Of a stretch of DNA of 64,000 nucleotides, positions 1 to 14,300 are shown one piece after another (the stretch's first letter is position 1; each line of letters begins with the position of its first letter). The stretch is from Siphonodentalium dalli. Lineage: Eukaryota; Mollusca; Scaphopoda; Gadilida; Siphonodentaliidae. Under the pieces are notes generated by a model. That model had not been told where the DNA came from and did no database searches. It saw nothing but the letters and a program-made list of their open reading frames with translations. The stretch spans positions 195,555,887-195,619,886 of the forward strand of contig CP136062.1 of NCBI GenBank assembly GCA_032622095.1, given 5' to 3'. A program made the position numbers and the translations under genes.

Positions 1-75
1 GCTAGTGCATTCTCTTATATATGCGAGGCTCACTATGAGAGACTCGCATATATAAGAGAATGTACTGGTACAGGA
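1..75. repeat. ~70-bp palindrome (family P), copy 1
   Basis: Two arms sharing GCATTCTCTTATATATGCGA and its complement face each other around a short GGCTCACTATGAGAGAC centre. A near-perfect hairpin. The left end may be cut by the window edge. Confidence 0.8.
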
Positions 76-84
76 TCCCTATCA

Positions 85-480
85 TAAAACTATTGAAAAC
101 TAGAGGTGTGACTGTCTATGGGACTAAGGACCCCCTTCCATGTTTTAAAAACACTAAGATATTTCACAGGTCAGTAAACATTTAGAAAATAATAAATTAA
201 CAGATTCCCATTACAGATGCAGAACCCTAACCCCTAACCTTGATCCTAAACCTATTGACCGAAAAATGTAGGAATAAAAGCTTGGACAAAATTATGAAAA
301 TTATGAAAATTTTCTAAGTCGAAAAAGGGGGATAACTGTACCAAAAAAGTCTGACAGATGTCATAATCACAGGTGCACAGGTTCCCATGGTGGTTGATGT
401 CTGTGCCAAGTTTCACGCAAATGGCAGCCATATTGGATTTTACTCTTTGCATGACTAAATCCTTTAGCACACCCTACAGC
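85..480. repeat. R4 repeat, partial copy (pearl-like, tandem units)
   Basis: The stretch starting at ACTAGAGGTGTGACTG closely matches 27,030-27,450. It holds part of a unit ending in a sentence-like run (AAAATGTAGGAATAAAAGC, GTTCCCATGGT). The TAACCCCTAACC run at 227-238 belongs to this repeat and is not telomeric. The copy lacks the GGAC microsatellite tail seen at 27,715. Confidence 0.6.
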
Positions 481-829
481 CTTCCCTCATCCGATCATCG
501 ATGTGAGATGTTTTTAAAGCTCATTTGGTCGTGATTTAAAGAACGATTTTTAAGTTATGGCCATTTTTCGCTGGATGAATAATTGAAATTTCGTCAAATA
601 TAGGCCAAAAAATTACAAGTTTGAATTTTTTTCAAAATACGTCTATCTTTTTGTGATATTCTTTTTGCTCATGATAAGTAGACTAATTGAGGTCAGTTAG
701 GTGGATGTTTCGTTCATTTATCACAATTTTAACTATCATAGATTGATTTTTTAGAATATAGCCATTTTCAAGCAATTTTGACATGATTTTGATCATTTTA
801 AAAAAAACTTCTGGACTTTGCCCCATACA

Positions 830-1078
830 CCTCAGAAATTCTGATGTAGAATGGTACCCAGAAATAGAAAATCAACATGGGAATTTCTCCATCTCCGGGT
901 GACACCTACCTCAGCCACAACCCGGACTAATCTACATGTCAATATTAACATCCAAGACAAATTTCATAATGATCCGACCAAATGTACGACCTGTAGCCTG
1001 TGCTAATGGAAATTGTTCCTGGATGTCTCCACGCAAAACGCACACACAGATGACAGATAACAAAGTAAAGTTGAGCTA
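830..1078. repeat. R2 repeat, 3' fragment
   Basis: ATTTCATAATGATCCGACCA and the terminal AAAGTAAAGTTGAGCTA match the 3' end of the R2 copies at 21,925 and 50,996. Positions 481-829 between this and R4 hold AT-rich sequence with no gene that I can see. Confidence 0.55.
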
Positions 1079-1129
1079 AAAACTATACAATACACTGGGT
1101 GGACACCTTAGTGCACAAAGTAAACCCAC

Positions 1130-2323
1130 CTTTCTTGATGATAGCACCAGCGATACCGGCACCATGTTTCAAACCATCATTGGCTGGATTAACAATCGCA
1201 TCGACCCGCATTGTTGTGATATCCTGATGCGTCACAATCAATTCACAATTTTTGTCCTTCGTAGTAACATCCTTACGTTTGCTTTCACCTATTTGGACAT
1301 CAATAACACAGAGGTCGCGATCCTCAGCACTTCTAATAAGGTCTTGGCCTCGGCTACTGTGGATGAAGCCTTGAAGTCCAGGACGAGTGACGGGTACCGA
1401 ACTTGATCGTATTTCTCCTAAAAGAGTATTCATCTCTTTGATGGCGGTCTTCACACCAGCTTTGTTCCCGTTGATGCTAAAGCCTCCTTTGACTGAATTA
1501 ATAGAAATGGAATCTGATTTAAGCCTCGCTTCTAAAGCACGAACCTCACCCATCTTGTGCTTACTGATAAAGCGTTGATTTGATTTAGGTGTATTCAAAA
1601 TTTTATCTTGACATGTATTTGACTCCACAAGGGCATTGACTTCCTGCAGAATATTACCAGCAATATCTTTGGTCATAATAACTACCAAGGATTCGTTCAC
1701 ATCAAAACAATGTTTCTGCTTGTAGACTGGATTTTGACTCAGTTTCGTTAGGAAATGATCCCACTGTGGTGATTCGACATATGATTTAAGCTCGCCAGAC
1801 AAGGTGAAGTCTTTTTCAACGATACACTCAGTGAGCACCGTCGCGGCAGTCTTCGCGTTGTCCATCGTGTTACTGTAAACATATATAAAATCCTCCATCC
1901 GGCCCATGTCCCATACACCAATCACCTTTTTTTGTTTCAAACATGATTTAATATAATCACGAGTGCAGGGCATGGCTAACAGATTTTTGGCAGTGGCACT
2001 CAATGTTGTTTTAACGTGAGGAGAATTCAACAGGTCCCGCAGCATCTCCTCTGCAGCAACTATTTCACGTGTCAAACCACCCAACATGATATCAAATTTC
2101 TCATGATTGAGTTCAACAAATAGTCCCTTGTAAGCTGCTTTCGCTCTACGCTGATACCCTAAGGCGTTGAGTAACGTGAACTGGAAGCGTCGCAGTTTGA
2201 TGCATTTTTGTGCCTGTTCATTACTGCCATGACTTTCCTTCTCGACCTCGTCTGCAATAAGCCTGATTTCCTTAGCTACCTGATCAACACTCTTGTGTTG
2301 TCCTGCTACTATAATTCTCTCCC
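1130..2323 (-). CDS. PARP14-like: PARP14-like exon 11 (KH-like repeats and first part of macro domain)
   Basis: The acceptor CTGATTTCTTACAG at 2,324 and donor AAAG|GTGGGT at 1,130 enclose 1,194 nt, the longest exon; the open frame starts well before the ATG at 2,087. Residues about 917-1270 are alpha/beta repeats of KH-like character (for example [20 protein letters not shown] and [20 protein letters not shown]), as in the middle of PARP14. From about residue 1272, [29 protein letters not shown] and [11 protein letters not shown] are the opening of a macro domain. The Asp of QDI, the Asn of NPAN and the GAGIAGAI loop are the usual ADP-ribose contacts. The domain is cut by the phase-1 donor, and the rest must be in an exon left of the window. 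The final 15 residues of the open frame past the donor are intronic. Confidence 0.88.
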
Positions 2324-5300
2324 CTGTAAGAAATCAGACATCAGATATTTTCATTCATGATCGACTGTGTGTATTCTTGACAAGTAGAGACTCATATACT
2401 AATGCACCATTTTAACAAAATTTTGAGATATGTTATTTTCATGATCTCAGTAACCATGTCTGACACATCCTAAATACAACTACCTTACTCATATTTAATC
2501 CTTGCTATACTAAATACCCATTGACGAGTAGTTCATCAAGGAAATGATCAGATAATAAGTTAAACGACCATAGATTGTTTGTTAAAGTAATTATCCAAAC
2601 ATTACCCAGCAATGAATATGAATTATCTGCACTTGTATTATCATTTTGTCTGGCTGTCATGTGTCCTTCGCATCCCTCCAAATCAATAATAGACTGGTCC
2701 AATGTATACTTTTATAATTGAATTGGAGAATCCATTTAGTATAGATAGGGTTACTAAATTGATTCTCCCAACCAGTTCTAAAAGTATACATTGGAATGAT
2801 CTATTGTTCATTTGGAGGGGTGCTCAGAAAAAAATAAGCAGACGACATACAGAAAAAAAAAGATAATACAAATTCAGAAAGATTCTATTTCACTGGAGGG
2901 AAATGTTTAGATAATAAGTTCAACAAATAAACTTGTTGAACTTATTATACAGACATTTCCTAAGGGAACTGCTCATCAATGAGTATTTAGTATGGAAAGC
3001 TGTAGAAAATGTTACATTTGTGCAGTACTATTTTTCACCCATCAGAGCACAAATTTAAAGCTGAGGGAAAAATAGTATGACTATATCGACAACTCAGTTT
3101 AGCACTCAAACGGGAAAAAAATAAAGGGGTTTATTTATTAATTTATATACATTTACATTTAATAAGTGACATTCCTCAAGTTAGCAGCCTAACGATGGTC
3201 ATTGAGGTCACTTTAATAAGTTTGATTTGACGATTTCATGTTTGTGTTACCCAAAGCAATTAAAATACCATAATTATTATCTGACGAGGAGTAGTAGAAC
3301 TACCTACCTTCAAGAGTAAATGATTAACCCTTTGATGACAGGAGCTGCGCTGGCGCAACATTAAAGATCCTACATGTATGCCAACGCATTCTCATATATA
3401 TGTGAGTCAACCATAGGTCGTCTCGCATATATAAGAGAATGTATTGGCCTAACAATTTTTTATAATTTTTTATCAATTTGTCTTTCATTCTTTAACATTT
3501 ATTATATATTTTTTTTTTCATTTTTCTCACATTCTTTAACAATTTTTTATATATTTTTTCTTACATTCTATAACAATTTTTATAATTTTTTTCTTATATT
3601 CTTTAACAATTTTATCATTTTTTCTTACAATCTTTAACAATTTTTTTTATCATTTTTGTTCATTTTTTCTTACATTCTTTAACAATTATAAAAATTACTA
3701 TCAAATTTGTTAGGCCAATGCATTCGCTTATATATGCGAGACGACCTATGGTCGACTCGCATATATAAAAGAATGCATTGGCACAGGGTTTTCACAAAAA
3801 TTCAGGAAGCTCCATTCATAAAAGGGTTAACAGATATCTTCTATGTGTGTTTTACACCTACATTCAATGTAACTGCTTGCCATATATATGATGCATGATT
3901 TTTTTGGAAATTTGTCAGTTTGGAATTCGCAATTATAAAACTGAACGAAAAGTAATACTGCACGAATTTAATATAAGTAAGGTATTATAGTTGCATTCAG
4001 CTATTACAGCTGAATGTGGGTATAGCCGCTTTGTGGATTAAATTCAAGATGCTTAATCCAAAATCAACAAGAGCATCGCTAGGGCATGCCAAAATTCCAA
4101 CAAAGGGCCATAACTGTGGTGAAAATTGGTGGGTGGAAGTGGAACCCAAATTGGAACTTGTCTTGTATATTGGGCTAGTAAACTGATATACCAAATTTCA
4201 TTTCATTCAGTTCAGACTTACTAAAGTTATCAACTGGAAATGAAATGAAAGTGTCAATGACACTGTAGCTCAACTTGGGGATGCTGAGCAGTCAATAGAA
4301 TGATAAAGAAGAAAAGTCAAAAAGTTTCAGTAAATGGATTGTATTGGGTAAATGAAGTTAATTTCATTTCAAACATTTCTCAACTAAATGTGGGCTACAG
4401 GGTGTACCGATGGATTCAAATGTGAAAAATCCAAGATGGCTCCAGGCATCCATGTCTTTTAACATATTTCGGAAGAATTGGACAGCTTCCATCTAGAGGT
4501 AACAACAAAGAAACATATGAAGTTTGGAAGAGGGATATGGGATGTGGCACATTGATAAAGAAGGAAAGTCAAAAAGATTTATTAAATGGATTGTATTGTG
4601 TAAATGAAATTAATTTCATTCCAAAGGATTTAAAGAGTAAAATCCAAGATGGCCACTGGCGACCATGTTTTTAAACGAAATTCAGAAAATATCGTTGGGT
4701 CCCAACTAGAGGTCATGCTGAAATTCCTTATGAATTTTGGTGACAATCGAATGAGGGATGTGGCCTGTAGGTTGTGCCGAAGGATTTAGTCAAGCAAAGA
4801 GTAATTTCCAAGATGGCGACTGACAGCCATGTTTTTTAACAAATTTCGGAAAACATTGTTGGCTCCTATCTTGAGGTCACCCCAAAGATCCTTATAAAGT
4901 TTGGTGACGATCAGATGAGGGATGTTGCCTGTAGGTTGTGCCGAAGAATTTAGTAATGCAAAGAGTAAAATCCAAGATGGCCACTGGCAGCCATGCTTTT
5001 CAAAGAATTTCGGAAAAAAATGTTGGCTCCCATCTAGAGGTCACTCTGAAGATGCATATAAAGTTTGGTGATGATTGGACAAGATGGCTGTCGGCGGCCA
5101 TTATTTTTAATCGAAAATCGTTCAAATTTGATAGCTCTCATCTAGACGTGATCCTAAACATGCCTGTAAATTTCCAAAACATTTCTTAGATATATGCGGG
5201 CTGCAGGGTGTGCCGGTGGATTCTAATTTGAAATCAAAGATGGCTGCTGGGGGCCATATTTTTTAACAAATTTCGGAAATAAGTGATGGCTCCCATCTAG

Positions 5301-8300
5301 AGGTCACCCCGAAGATCCATATGGAGTTTAGTGGCGATTAGATCAAGAATGTGGTCTGATGGGTGTGGGAAGTATTTAGTCATGAAAAAAGTAAAAGATA
5401 GCTGCCAGTGGCCATGTTTGTCATCGAAATTGCTAAAATTTGATAGCTCCCATCTAGAGGTGATCCTAAACATGCCTGTAAATTTTCAAAACATTTCCCC
5501 AACAAGAGGTACGCTGTCGCGTGGCATTTGCCCCCGACCGTAGCAATTCGGATTAAGCATGGCCCGGAAACCCAAAAACAATCATCACTTCTAGAAATTC
5601 CGGAAACCCAAAAACAAGCGATCCGGAAACCAAAAAACAACCGAAAATTAAAATTTTCTAAGTTGAAAAAAGGGCCATAACTCTGGCAAAAATCATCAGA
5701 TCATACCCAAATTCGCACTTGACATGTATTTTCATATAACTGATCCACATAAATACGGGATTTGCAATCGTACCACCAAAGCTCACGCAATCATCTGGAA
5801 ACCCCAAAAAACAAGAGAAAAATTGAATTTTCTAAGTAAAAAAAATGGCCATAACTCTGGTGAAAATGTGTGGACGAAACCCGCGCTATGCATGTAGCTG
5901 TTCCCCCATGCTTCTCTATCACCATACCAAATATCAGCTAAATCTGCCCAGCGGTTGCTGAACAATAATGCAAAATGTTTGTACGGACGGACAAAATTGA
6001 ATTTTCTAAGTAAAAAAAGGGCCATAACTCTGGTGAAAATGGGTGGACGAAACGAGCGCTATGCATGTAGCTGTTCCCCCATGCTTCTCTATCACCATAC
6101 CAAATATCAGCTAAATCTGCCCAGCAGTTGCTGAACAATAATGCAAAATGTTTGTACGGACGGACGTATGTATGGACGGAGACGTCGACTATATACCCGC
6201 CGACTTCAAGTCGGGGGCATAATAAATGTGGGCTGCAAGGTGTGCCAATGGATTCATATTTGACATCCGAAATGATTGCTGGCAGCCATTTTTAAAAAAA
6301 AATTTCGGCAACGGAAAAAGTCGATGGCTCCCATCTAGGGGTCACCCCGAAGATCCATATGAAGTTTGGTGATGATCGGATGAGTGATGCGGCCTGTAGG
6401 GTGAGCCAAAGGAAATTTCTGGCAAAAGTTGAGCTAAAAATGAACCCGACAATAATAATAATGTGTGGTTCATTTCTTCATAGCGTTACTTCCCTCAATC
6501 TTAAACACAAAGATGAAAAGAGGCCGTAATACAGTGTCAGCTTGCTAATATGTAGCTAGAGGGCACGTGACCTGCCACGTCATAATAATGATTCAAAAAG
6601 GTACTTAAGCTATTTCGTACCAAAATAATAAATTTTAAATGGATCTCATAGATCCCTTCTTTGTGAATAAAAATGAATATACCATGTAGTTCAGTGTGTA
6701 ACGTATCTTTGAGGGGAATATATATATATTCCAGACTCAAGGTGTGCGAAAGCACATCTCCAAATCCACAACCCTGGAATGACATGGTAATAAAGTCTGC
6801 CTTAATTATGTCAATCAAATTATTTATAATGCATGCAGCCAATCGTTGAATTTTTTCTTAAATCGGAAGTCTACTTGGTTGTCATTTTACTTATTTGGAG
6901 ATCCTTTAAATGTTATACATAACTATTTAAATATTAGAATGATTATTTTGAGCATGCATAAATACCCATCTTCACAACAAAATGATGCCATTATGTTCTA
7001 CTCTATGTAAATTTTCAGCATAAATACGTGTATCTTCAGAAATGATTGAGAACTGAAACTGTCATCAGATCCACAACTTATACGAAAATAATATTGCCAG
7101 TTTTTAATTCACGCAGCATGGTGCACGAATTCAAATTGCACAAATTCAAAACTGAGATAAAAATAGTACAGCGCGAATTTAAATGAGCAAGGTATTTGAA
7201 TTTAGGATGTGCCAGTCGTGTTAACATAGGCTAGGTCCAACATGCTCAGAAATATAGCTAGGTTAGGTCTAGCCCTGACTTCTGAATCTTATAATTTTCA
7301 TGGCAGGAGCTGTGCTGGTGCAGCATTAAGATCCTGTGCCAGTCCATTATCTTATATATGCAAGTGTACCATAGGGAGCTTCACATAGAGAATGTACTGG
7401 CTTTAAAGATGGATTATCTCTTTAAATAACAAATTTTAAATAGTTGTGTGGGTATAAAATAATAGATATGAACTGAAGACCTATGTCCGGAAAAGCTTCT
7501 ATCAATTAATATTGATTTTATTTCGAATGTTAAATCGGGCCCATTTATGTTACTATTTTTAGAACCGACCATTCGGATGAGACCGTATTGCGATATAGAG
7601 CACTGGGCTGTTCCTACGGCTACGCATCGAATGTCAAATGTCACAGATTGGTTGTTTGTATTGTTTTGTTCCACAGATATAAGCGATAATGAGTATAATT
7701 AACGTTTATTTGTGACAAAATTGCACAATATAATTTCTGGTCTCTGTTAACAGTAACCACTATTGTTCGTTAGCTGAACAAACACACCTTTTTAGTCCAG
7801 AAAATATTCGAAATAAAATTAATATTAATCGATAGAAGCATTTCCGGACAGGAGTCTTCGATTCAAATCTAATATTTTATACCCCGGTAACTATATAATA
7901 CATGTTTACAAAGAGATAATCCACCTTTAAAGGTCAGGTAAATACTGTTAGACCAATGTATTCTCTTATATATGCAAGACTTCCTATGGGAGACTCGCAT
8001 ATATAAGAGAATGCATTGGCACCAACATGGCAACAAGAGCATTGTTTGGTCTTGGCAAAATACGCCCGCAGTAATTTCAACAATGGGCCATAAATTAGGT
8101 GAAAATTGGCGGGCGGAACCCAAATTCAAACTTGACCAGTATTAGTAAACTCACATACCAAATTTCATTACATTCAGTTCAGAATTACAAAAGTTATTAT
8201 CCTGAAACGAAAATTAAGTGCAAATTCCAACAAAAAGGGCTGTAACTGCGGTGAAAATTAGCAGGCGGAACCAAATTCGAACTTGACCTGTATTTTGTGC

Positions 8301-11300
8301 TAGTGAACCCACATACCAAATGTCAGTCCATTCAGTTCAGACTTACTAAAGTTATCATCCGGAAACGAAAAAAGTGAATGGATGAATGGACGGATGGACC
8401 AATAACATAATACGCCCCATAACAAAAGAAAACATTAGTACTGTGCATCAATGTTCTGGTAAATAACGTATAAATGAATAAAATTTAAACACTTTACTGT
8501 TTCATTGTTGCAACATAATATCGCGCCGAACAATAAGCAAATCCATGCACATTTATGTTGGTATAAATCAACTACAGTAATGCCCTAAATAATCGACTCC
8601 TTGACCACAGCAGAATTATGGGTAATTTTTCAGGATTTAGTCAGAAATATGGCTTGTTGCCATTCATCGGAAAGCTCTCACTTGCAATTTGAAAATCAAG
8701 CCCTCATGCCGAGCATGAAATGTGGCTTGTTGCCATTCATTTGAAACCTCTCACTGAGAGCTTTCCGATGAATGGCAACAAGCCATATTTCCGACTAAAT
8801 CCTGAAAAAATTACCCATGATTCTGCTGTGGTTAAGGTGTCGATTATTTAGGGTATTACTGTAGTTTTATTTAACAGATATGCTGATGTCATTGGTGCAG
8901 AGTGCAGTCGAAATTCTCTCAGTCGAAATTCACTATTTTGTTTCTGGGCATGTGTTTTATTCTCTCTCGCTTTGAATTTTTGTTATATTTCTGACCGAGC
9001 TAGATGTGTGACATTTTGACACGAGGTGAAACCGTGGAGGGAAAGAGATTGCGATTTTAAATCTTATTTTGCCCAAAAACCAACTTACGTCCTTTTGACT
9101 GTATGGCAACGATATATGTTTTTCTTTCAGTTTTCTCAAAGATTATATATATTGGTTTTTCAATTTGGCCAACAATATTTTTTTTTTTAAATGTCCAAAG
9201 TGGACATTGGAGGAGGTTGCCACTCACATTGATGGATTATGCATAACATAAAGAGTATATATAGTAACAATTAATCAATTATAGTTAATTATGAAACAAT
9301 GTGGTCAACTGCCTAATTAATAAGTAATCAACTGTACATTTAATTAAGCCAGCCATAGAAATTAGTTTTATCACCATACCTTCAATGAAAATGGCAACAT
9401 TGGGAACTTTCAGCTCTCCAATTTTGCTCTGCACCCTCTGTAATAACTTCTTAAAATGTGCCTCAAATGTCGTAATTTCTTTATATGTATATTGTGACAA
9501 ATGATCATAAATGGCTTTCTTTGTGTTTTTCTTCCAATTGATACAGTCAGGTTTGCTTTTGAACTTATCACTGGATGATATTTTCATTACAGTTTCTTCA
9601 TTGTCAGGCCACGAATCAATATCTGCTGAATGTTCTGTGATGAATTTCTGGAACTGGCTCTTCGCAGATTTGAAGTTCTTCAAGTATTTCAGTATGTACA
9701 TGCCAACTTCAATATTTAATGATGCTGATGATGTATCCATTGTTGGACCGCTACTATGTAAACCTGTTCCCATGCATTCATGATGAAGTGAAACTGTGAG
9801 ATTTCTATTATCTATAGTGTGTGTTCTATTGGGCCCACATACTCTAGAAGCATCTGAAAATACAGAACGAGGCATCAATAGTAAGTGCATAAAACTGTAA
9901 TTATGGAAGGTATAGGGCCCTGCAAATATTCAATATTTGTTTTATTATTCAATTCAACTTAGGTACTTGCTTGGTATTTGATTCAAATTTGATTTTACTT
10001 TTAAGCAACAGATAGTAACATCAAAATCGTCAACATGAAAGTGACGCACATGTCGGTAATCTTTTAACACCCACGCAACCTCTGTTAGATCTGTATAATA
10101 GATAGAGAGTATTTTGTTTTCTAAAGAGCTGCTGTCCAACCTTCATTCATTGTCATCACAGCGATTGCTAATAACAATCTAAGATCTATGTGTAACGATT
10201 AAGAAAAAATACTATTTGATTTTCTTCACAATTAAAATTTAAATATACCTTCAGAATCTTCAAACCAAACGAATGCACATCCATGTTCTAAGAGTAACTC
10301 GACTTTCTCCACGTTGCCACCGTGACTCCGCCTCTTGTTCTCAAAATAGAACTGAATGGCATCCTTAGTCGTCTGCTCAGACACATTTGTGACCTTGACG
10401 CAGACTGAGACAGGGACCATTTCCACCTTCAATAAGAACCCTTCCAGTTTCCTCGTTTGTAGACTCATCTCCAGAGCTTGTAAATCTGGATAAAAAAGTT
10501 TTTCATTTAAATAAACATATCTTAGTGGACAGGCATATGTTCATTAATAAAGAGTGGATAAAGAATAATATATTCTTTATAAATGATCTTATGAAAGATG
10601 ACTCAGGATTCCTGGACTATGGTGAATTTTGTTGTAAATATAATTTACGCACTCCTTTTACATGTTACCAGGGACTTTTGAATGCAATACCATCTCACTG
10701 GAGAACATGTGTGAGGGGAAACAGGATACTTAATCTGATAAAAAAAAGCAAAAATAGATAAGTTGGAAAACTTGACAAAAACCTGTAAAACATTTTATCC
10801 CATATTTCTGGGAAATATTGTTGAACAGCCTACCCATATTAAAAACAAATGGGCAAAAAGATTAGGAAAACCCATTAGTGGTTTGAATTGGAGTGAAATC
10901 TATAAACATCCCTACCATATTACAGATGATACAGGGTTACTTAATTTCCAATTTAAGACCAACCATGATATACTGTATACAAATTCGAAACTATTCAAGT
11001 GCAAACTATCAGAAACAGAACTTTGTACTTTTTGTGGAAACTAAAGAGAAACAGTTCTACATCTTTTCTATGAATGTTCCATTTCAAAAACTGTATTGCT
11101 TCAATTTCAACAGCTACTCAAAGAAAAATGTGGATTTTCAATAGATCTCACCCCAGAATATACTGTGCTTGGAATGGGAGACACAGAAGCACCCATATTT
11201 AAAATATTGGATATTTGTATATTACTGTATAGAAGATATATATATTTATGTAAAATGAGGAAAAACAATCCTACTCTAACTGGCCTCATTGAACAACTTA

Positions 11301-14300
11301 AATACTACCAAAACATTGAATGTCTCAGCACAAGTCACTTGGATGTCAGTAGGGCTCATCAGTATAAAACAAGATGAGAAGACTTGAAACCATTGTTAAC
11401 ATATCAATAAGTCAACAGAAAACTGGAAAGAAAAATTGTTTACATTACCGTCAATTCCAAATTCAACTAATGTTTTTGCATGCATATAGGCAAAATTGTA
11501 GGGATGAAGGGAAATCTAGCTCACATGTACTCTCCACTGAGATGGAATGATCCCCTCCCACCCCACAACAATAATATATCAATAAACTAAACATTTATTT
11601 GTTTATTATAATTGTAAAAAGTTCGATACAAAAGCAATAATATATCAAACATACAATCTATACTTTATGTTCAAAAGAATAATCGACCATCATATTACAC
11701 ATACATTAATATGTGTACACTTATTTATGAGATATGCATATCAGGATCCTGAAGAAACAATTTTGGAACTTACTTAAATATCTCACATCGTGATTTTACA
11801 CAGGAGCAGTTTATGTTAGAATATCTGACACTTTTTACTAATATTAAGCATTATGGAATAATATAATAATGATATGGTAGTAATATAACTTTGCCTAAAA
11901 TTGCTTACAATGCGCTTACTGATTGTCAGTATGTTGGATTTGTTGACGTACTTTCATGGAACATTTCACGACTGTTACACAAAACAAGACAGTAAATGAC
12001 TGTGGGGTCGCTCACCTGACTGTAAAGACTGAGAAGACTGTGACTCTGAAGACTACAACAGTCAGAACTCAAAATCACTTAAGTCAAGTAATTCTAAACG
12101 GGGACATAGCTGGAGGTTTTCAGATGAGCAGGGCTCTTCACCTTGAAATTTTTAATTGCACACCTTGACAAATCTCCCCTTTTTAAACAAGACAACCAGA
12201 CCGCAGTCCTAAGTTCACAAAATTTCTTTTGCACATTCCTCTTAGGTTGAAATTTTACAACTGGTACCAGCTATTGACCGTGGTAATTTCCAATGTGTCA
12301 TCCCCAATAAAGTTTAAATTTGTGGCCATTCGGTCCAACAGTTTAAAACTGATGTAGGAAAATATGGACTGTCTAAAATTTTGATCAAAGGGGGTCAAAT
12401 CTCTTATCTCTGGCCGTTATTTGAACAAATGTGAATCCCCATCTATGAGAACCATTCATCTAGTAATCTCGGTAGATTTTAAGAGTTGAAGTGAATTGAT
12501 TTTCCTCAAAAGTTTCCTAAAATATATGACCCCATTTGAAAAAAATCTGAACCCCAGTCACCCAAGGACCCTCCATACCAAATATAACCTCAATAGGCCT
12601 GATGAAATTGTTTTTAGAATTATTATAGAGAGAAAGAGTTGTGGCCCTGGCTTTGCACCTATTTGACCTGATGAACTTATTTGAACAAATCTGAATGTGA
12701 GTCACCTAGGGAATATCCACATCAAAATATATAAACCCCTTCGGTTGTTAATATGTATCTGGAGAAGAAAACAAATGTTAATGGACATCCAGACAGACGG
12801 ATGGATGGGAGGACAGTCTGACAGACAAATTCAATCCAATATATCCCCCAGTTTTTCTTTGCAAAATCAGGGTATAATGAGTTCACCTGGATAAGTGCTG
12901 GTTAAGAAAATAATATTTGAACAGCCAAGCCTGAATTGAGTGTGTCTGACATTTGCAGAATGAGGTCCCCAAAGGGTGAATTTAGTGAAGCTATCCCACA
13001 ATATGGGCTAGCATCACCAAATTCACCCTCTGAGGACCGCATTCTGCTTAGGCCTCAATAGCTATGGGAGACCAAGGAACCGATTGAAGTTCTCCAGTTG
13101 AAGTTGGTGATGTGCACCTAGTCATCTAGATTATGCATGATATCTTCAGCAAACTGAACAGAAGGGAAAAAGTATCTAAAAAAAATGTCAAATTTGAGAC
13201 TATATACTTTGAAGAAGATGAGGCCTAAGCAGAATGAGGTCCTGGGAGGGCGTATTTGGTGATGCTAGCCTGCTGTGTGGGGCAGCGTTAATAAATTCAC
13301 CCTCTGGGGACCTCATTCTGCAAATGTCAGACACACTAAATTCAGGTTTGGGAACAGCATTTTGTTTTGATTTGATTTTAATGGCACACGCACCCACATT
13401 AGTGCTATGCAGTTGTTTACACCCGTTGGTCAGATCACATCTTCATTTCAATTATTGACATGTGTTCTATTAAATCTCTCCTTCTGGAGCTAATACAATT
13501 GACTGATTCTTCTGGTGGGAGATGTGAGTTAGAGATTAGATGGAGTGGGGGAGGCTGTTGGTTGGTGGCAGGGTGGGGGTCTGCATCATGTGGGGGTGAT
13601 GGAAAAGGAAAATGAAATTTTCCATGATATCTTTAAAGGTTAAAGTTTCGTAACTCTGTGGATGTTACAATGGTGTTAGTTTTTCCATTTTTTAACGTGT
13701 TTAAAAAAAAAATGTTTTTGGTTAAATTGGGCAAGGAGTTCAATCTGAATTTTTTTTTTTTAGTTATTTCCCTGGCTCCGCCCACATTTTACCCAGTAAC
13801 CTCATTTGAATAAATCTGAACCCCAGTCACCTATGGACCCTTCATACCAAATATGAACCCATTCAGTTTGATGGTACTTGAGAAGTTGTTTTAAGAATCA
13901 CTAAGGAGGGAAAGAGTTATAGCCCTGGCTTCGCAACTATTTAACCCAGTAACCTCATTTGAACAAATCTGAATGTGAGTCACCTAGGGAACATCCACAC
14001 CAAATATGAACCCATTCGGTCTTATGGTTATAAATGTATAATGTATAAATTGTTGACGGATGGATGGATGGATGGATGGATGGACGGATGGACGGATGGA
14101 CGAACGGACGGATGGAAGGATGGCTAAAAATAAAAACAAACACAAGAGGTATGCATCGGAGATACTGTGGTCGAGTTGTGGCTTAAAAAACTGTGTTGGA
14201 GTATAACCCCAAACCAAACTTGGTCAAAATCAGATTTTGTTTGATCCAGTTATCGCACTAAGTAGTCAAATAAGACACTCGATAAACAACTCCTGAAGAA

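Larger units (their letters stand above)
11985..14150. repeat. R1 repeat, oldest copy, carrying a hAT-type MITE
   Basis: The start CAGTAAATGACTGTGGGGTC, then GCTCACCTGACTG, matches the 5' end of the copies at 27,955 and 55,632. The 3' end has ~165-bp units (AAAGAGTTATAGCCCTGGCT, CAAATCTGAACCCCAGTCAC) and a GGAT/GGAC array at 14,055-14,120. The terminal hairpin of the other copies is lost. Short His/Pro/Ser-rich frames here are translations of the microsatellite. Confidence 0.65.

Noticed and set aside
222..245. Telomere-like CCCTAACCCCTAACC
   Set aside because: Only two units, and the same stretch recurs at 27,163 as part of repeat R4.
13984..14217. His/Pro/Ser-rich ORF
   Set aside because: Translation of the GGAT/GGAC array of R1; the same array is non-coding in other copies.
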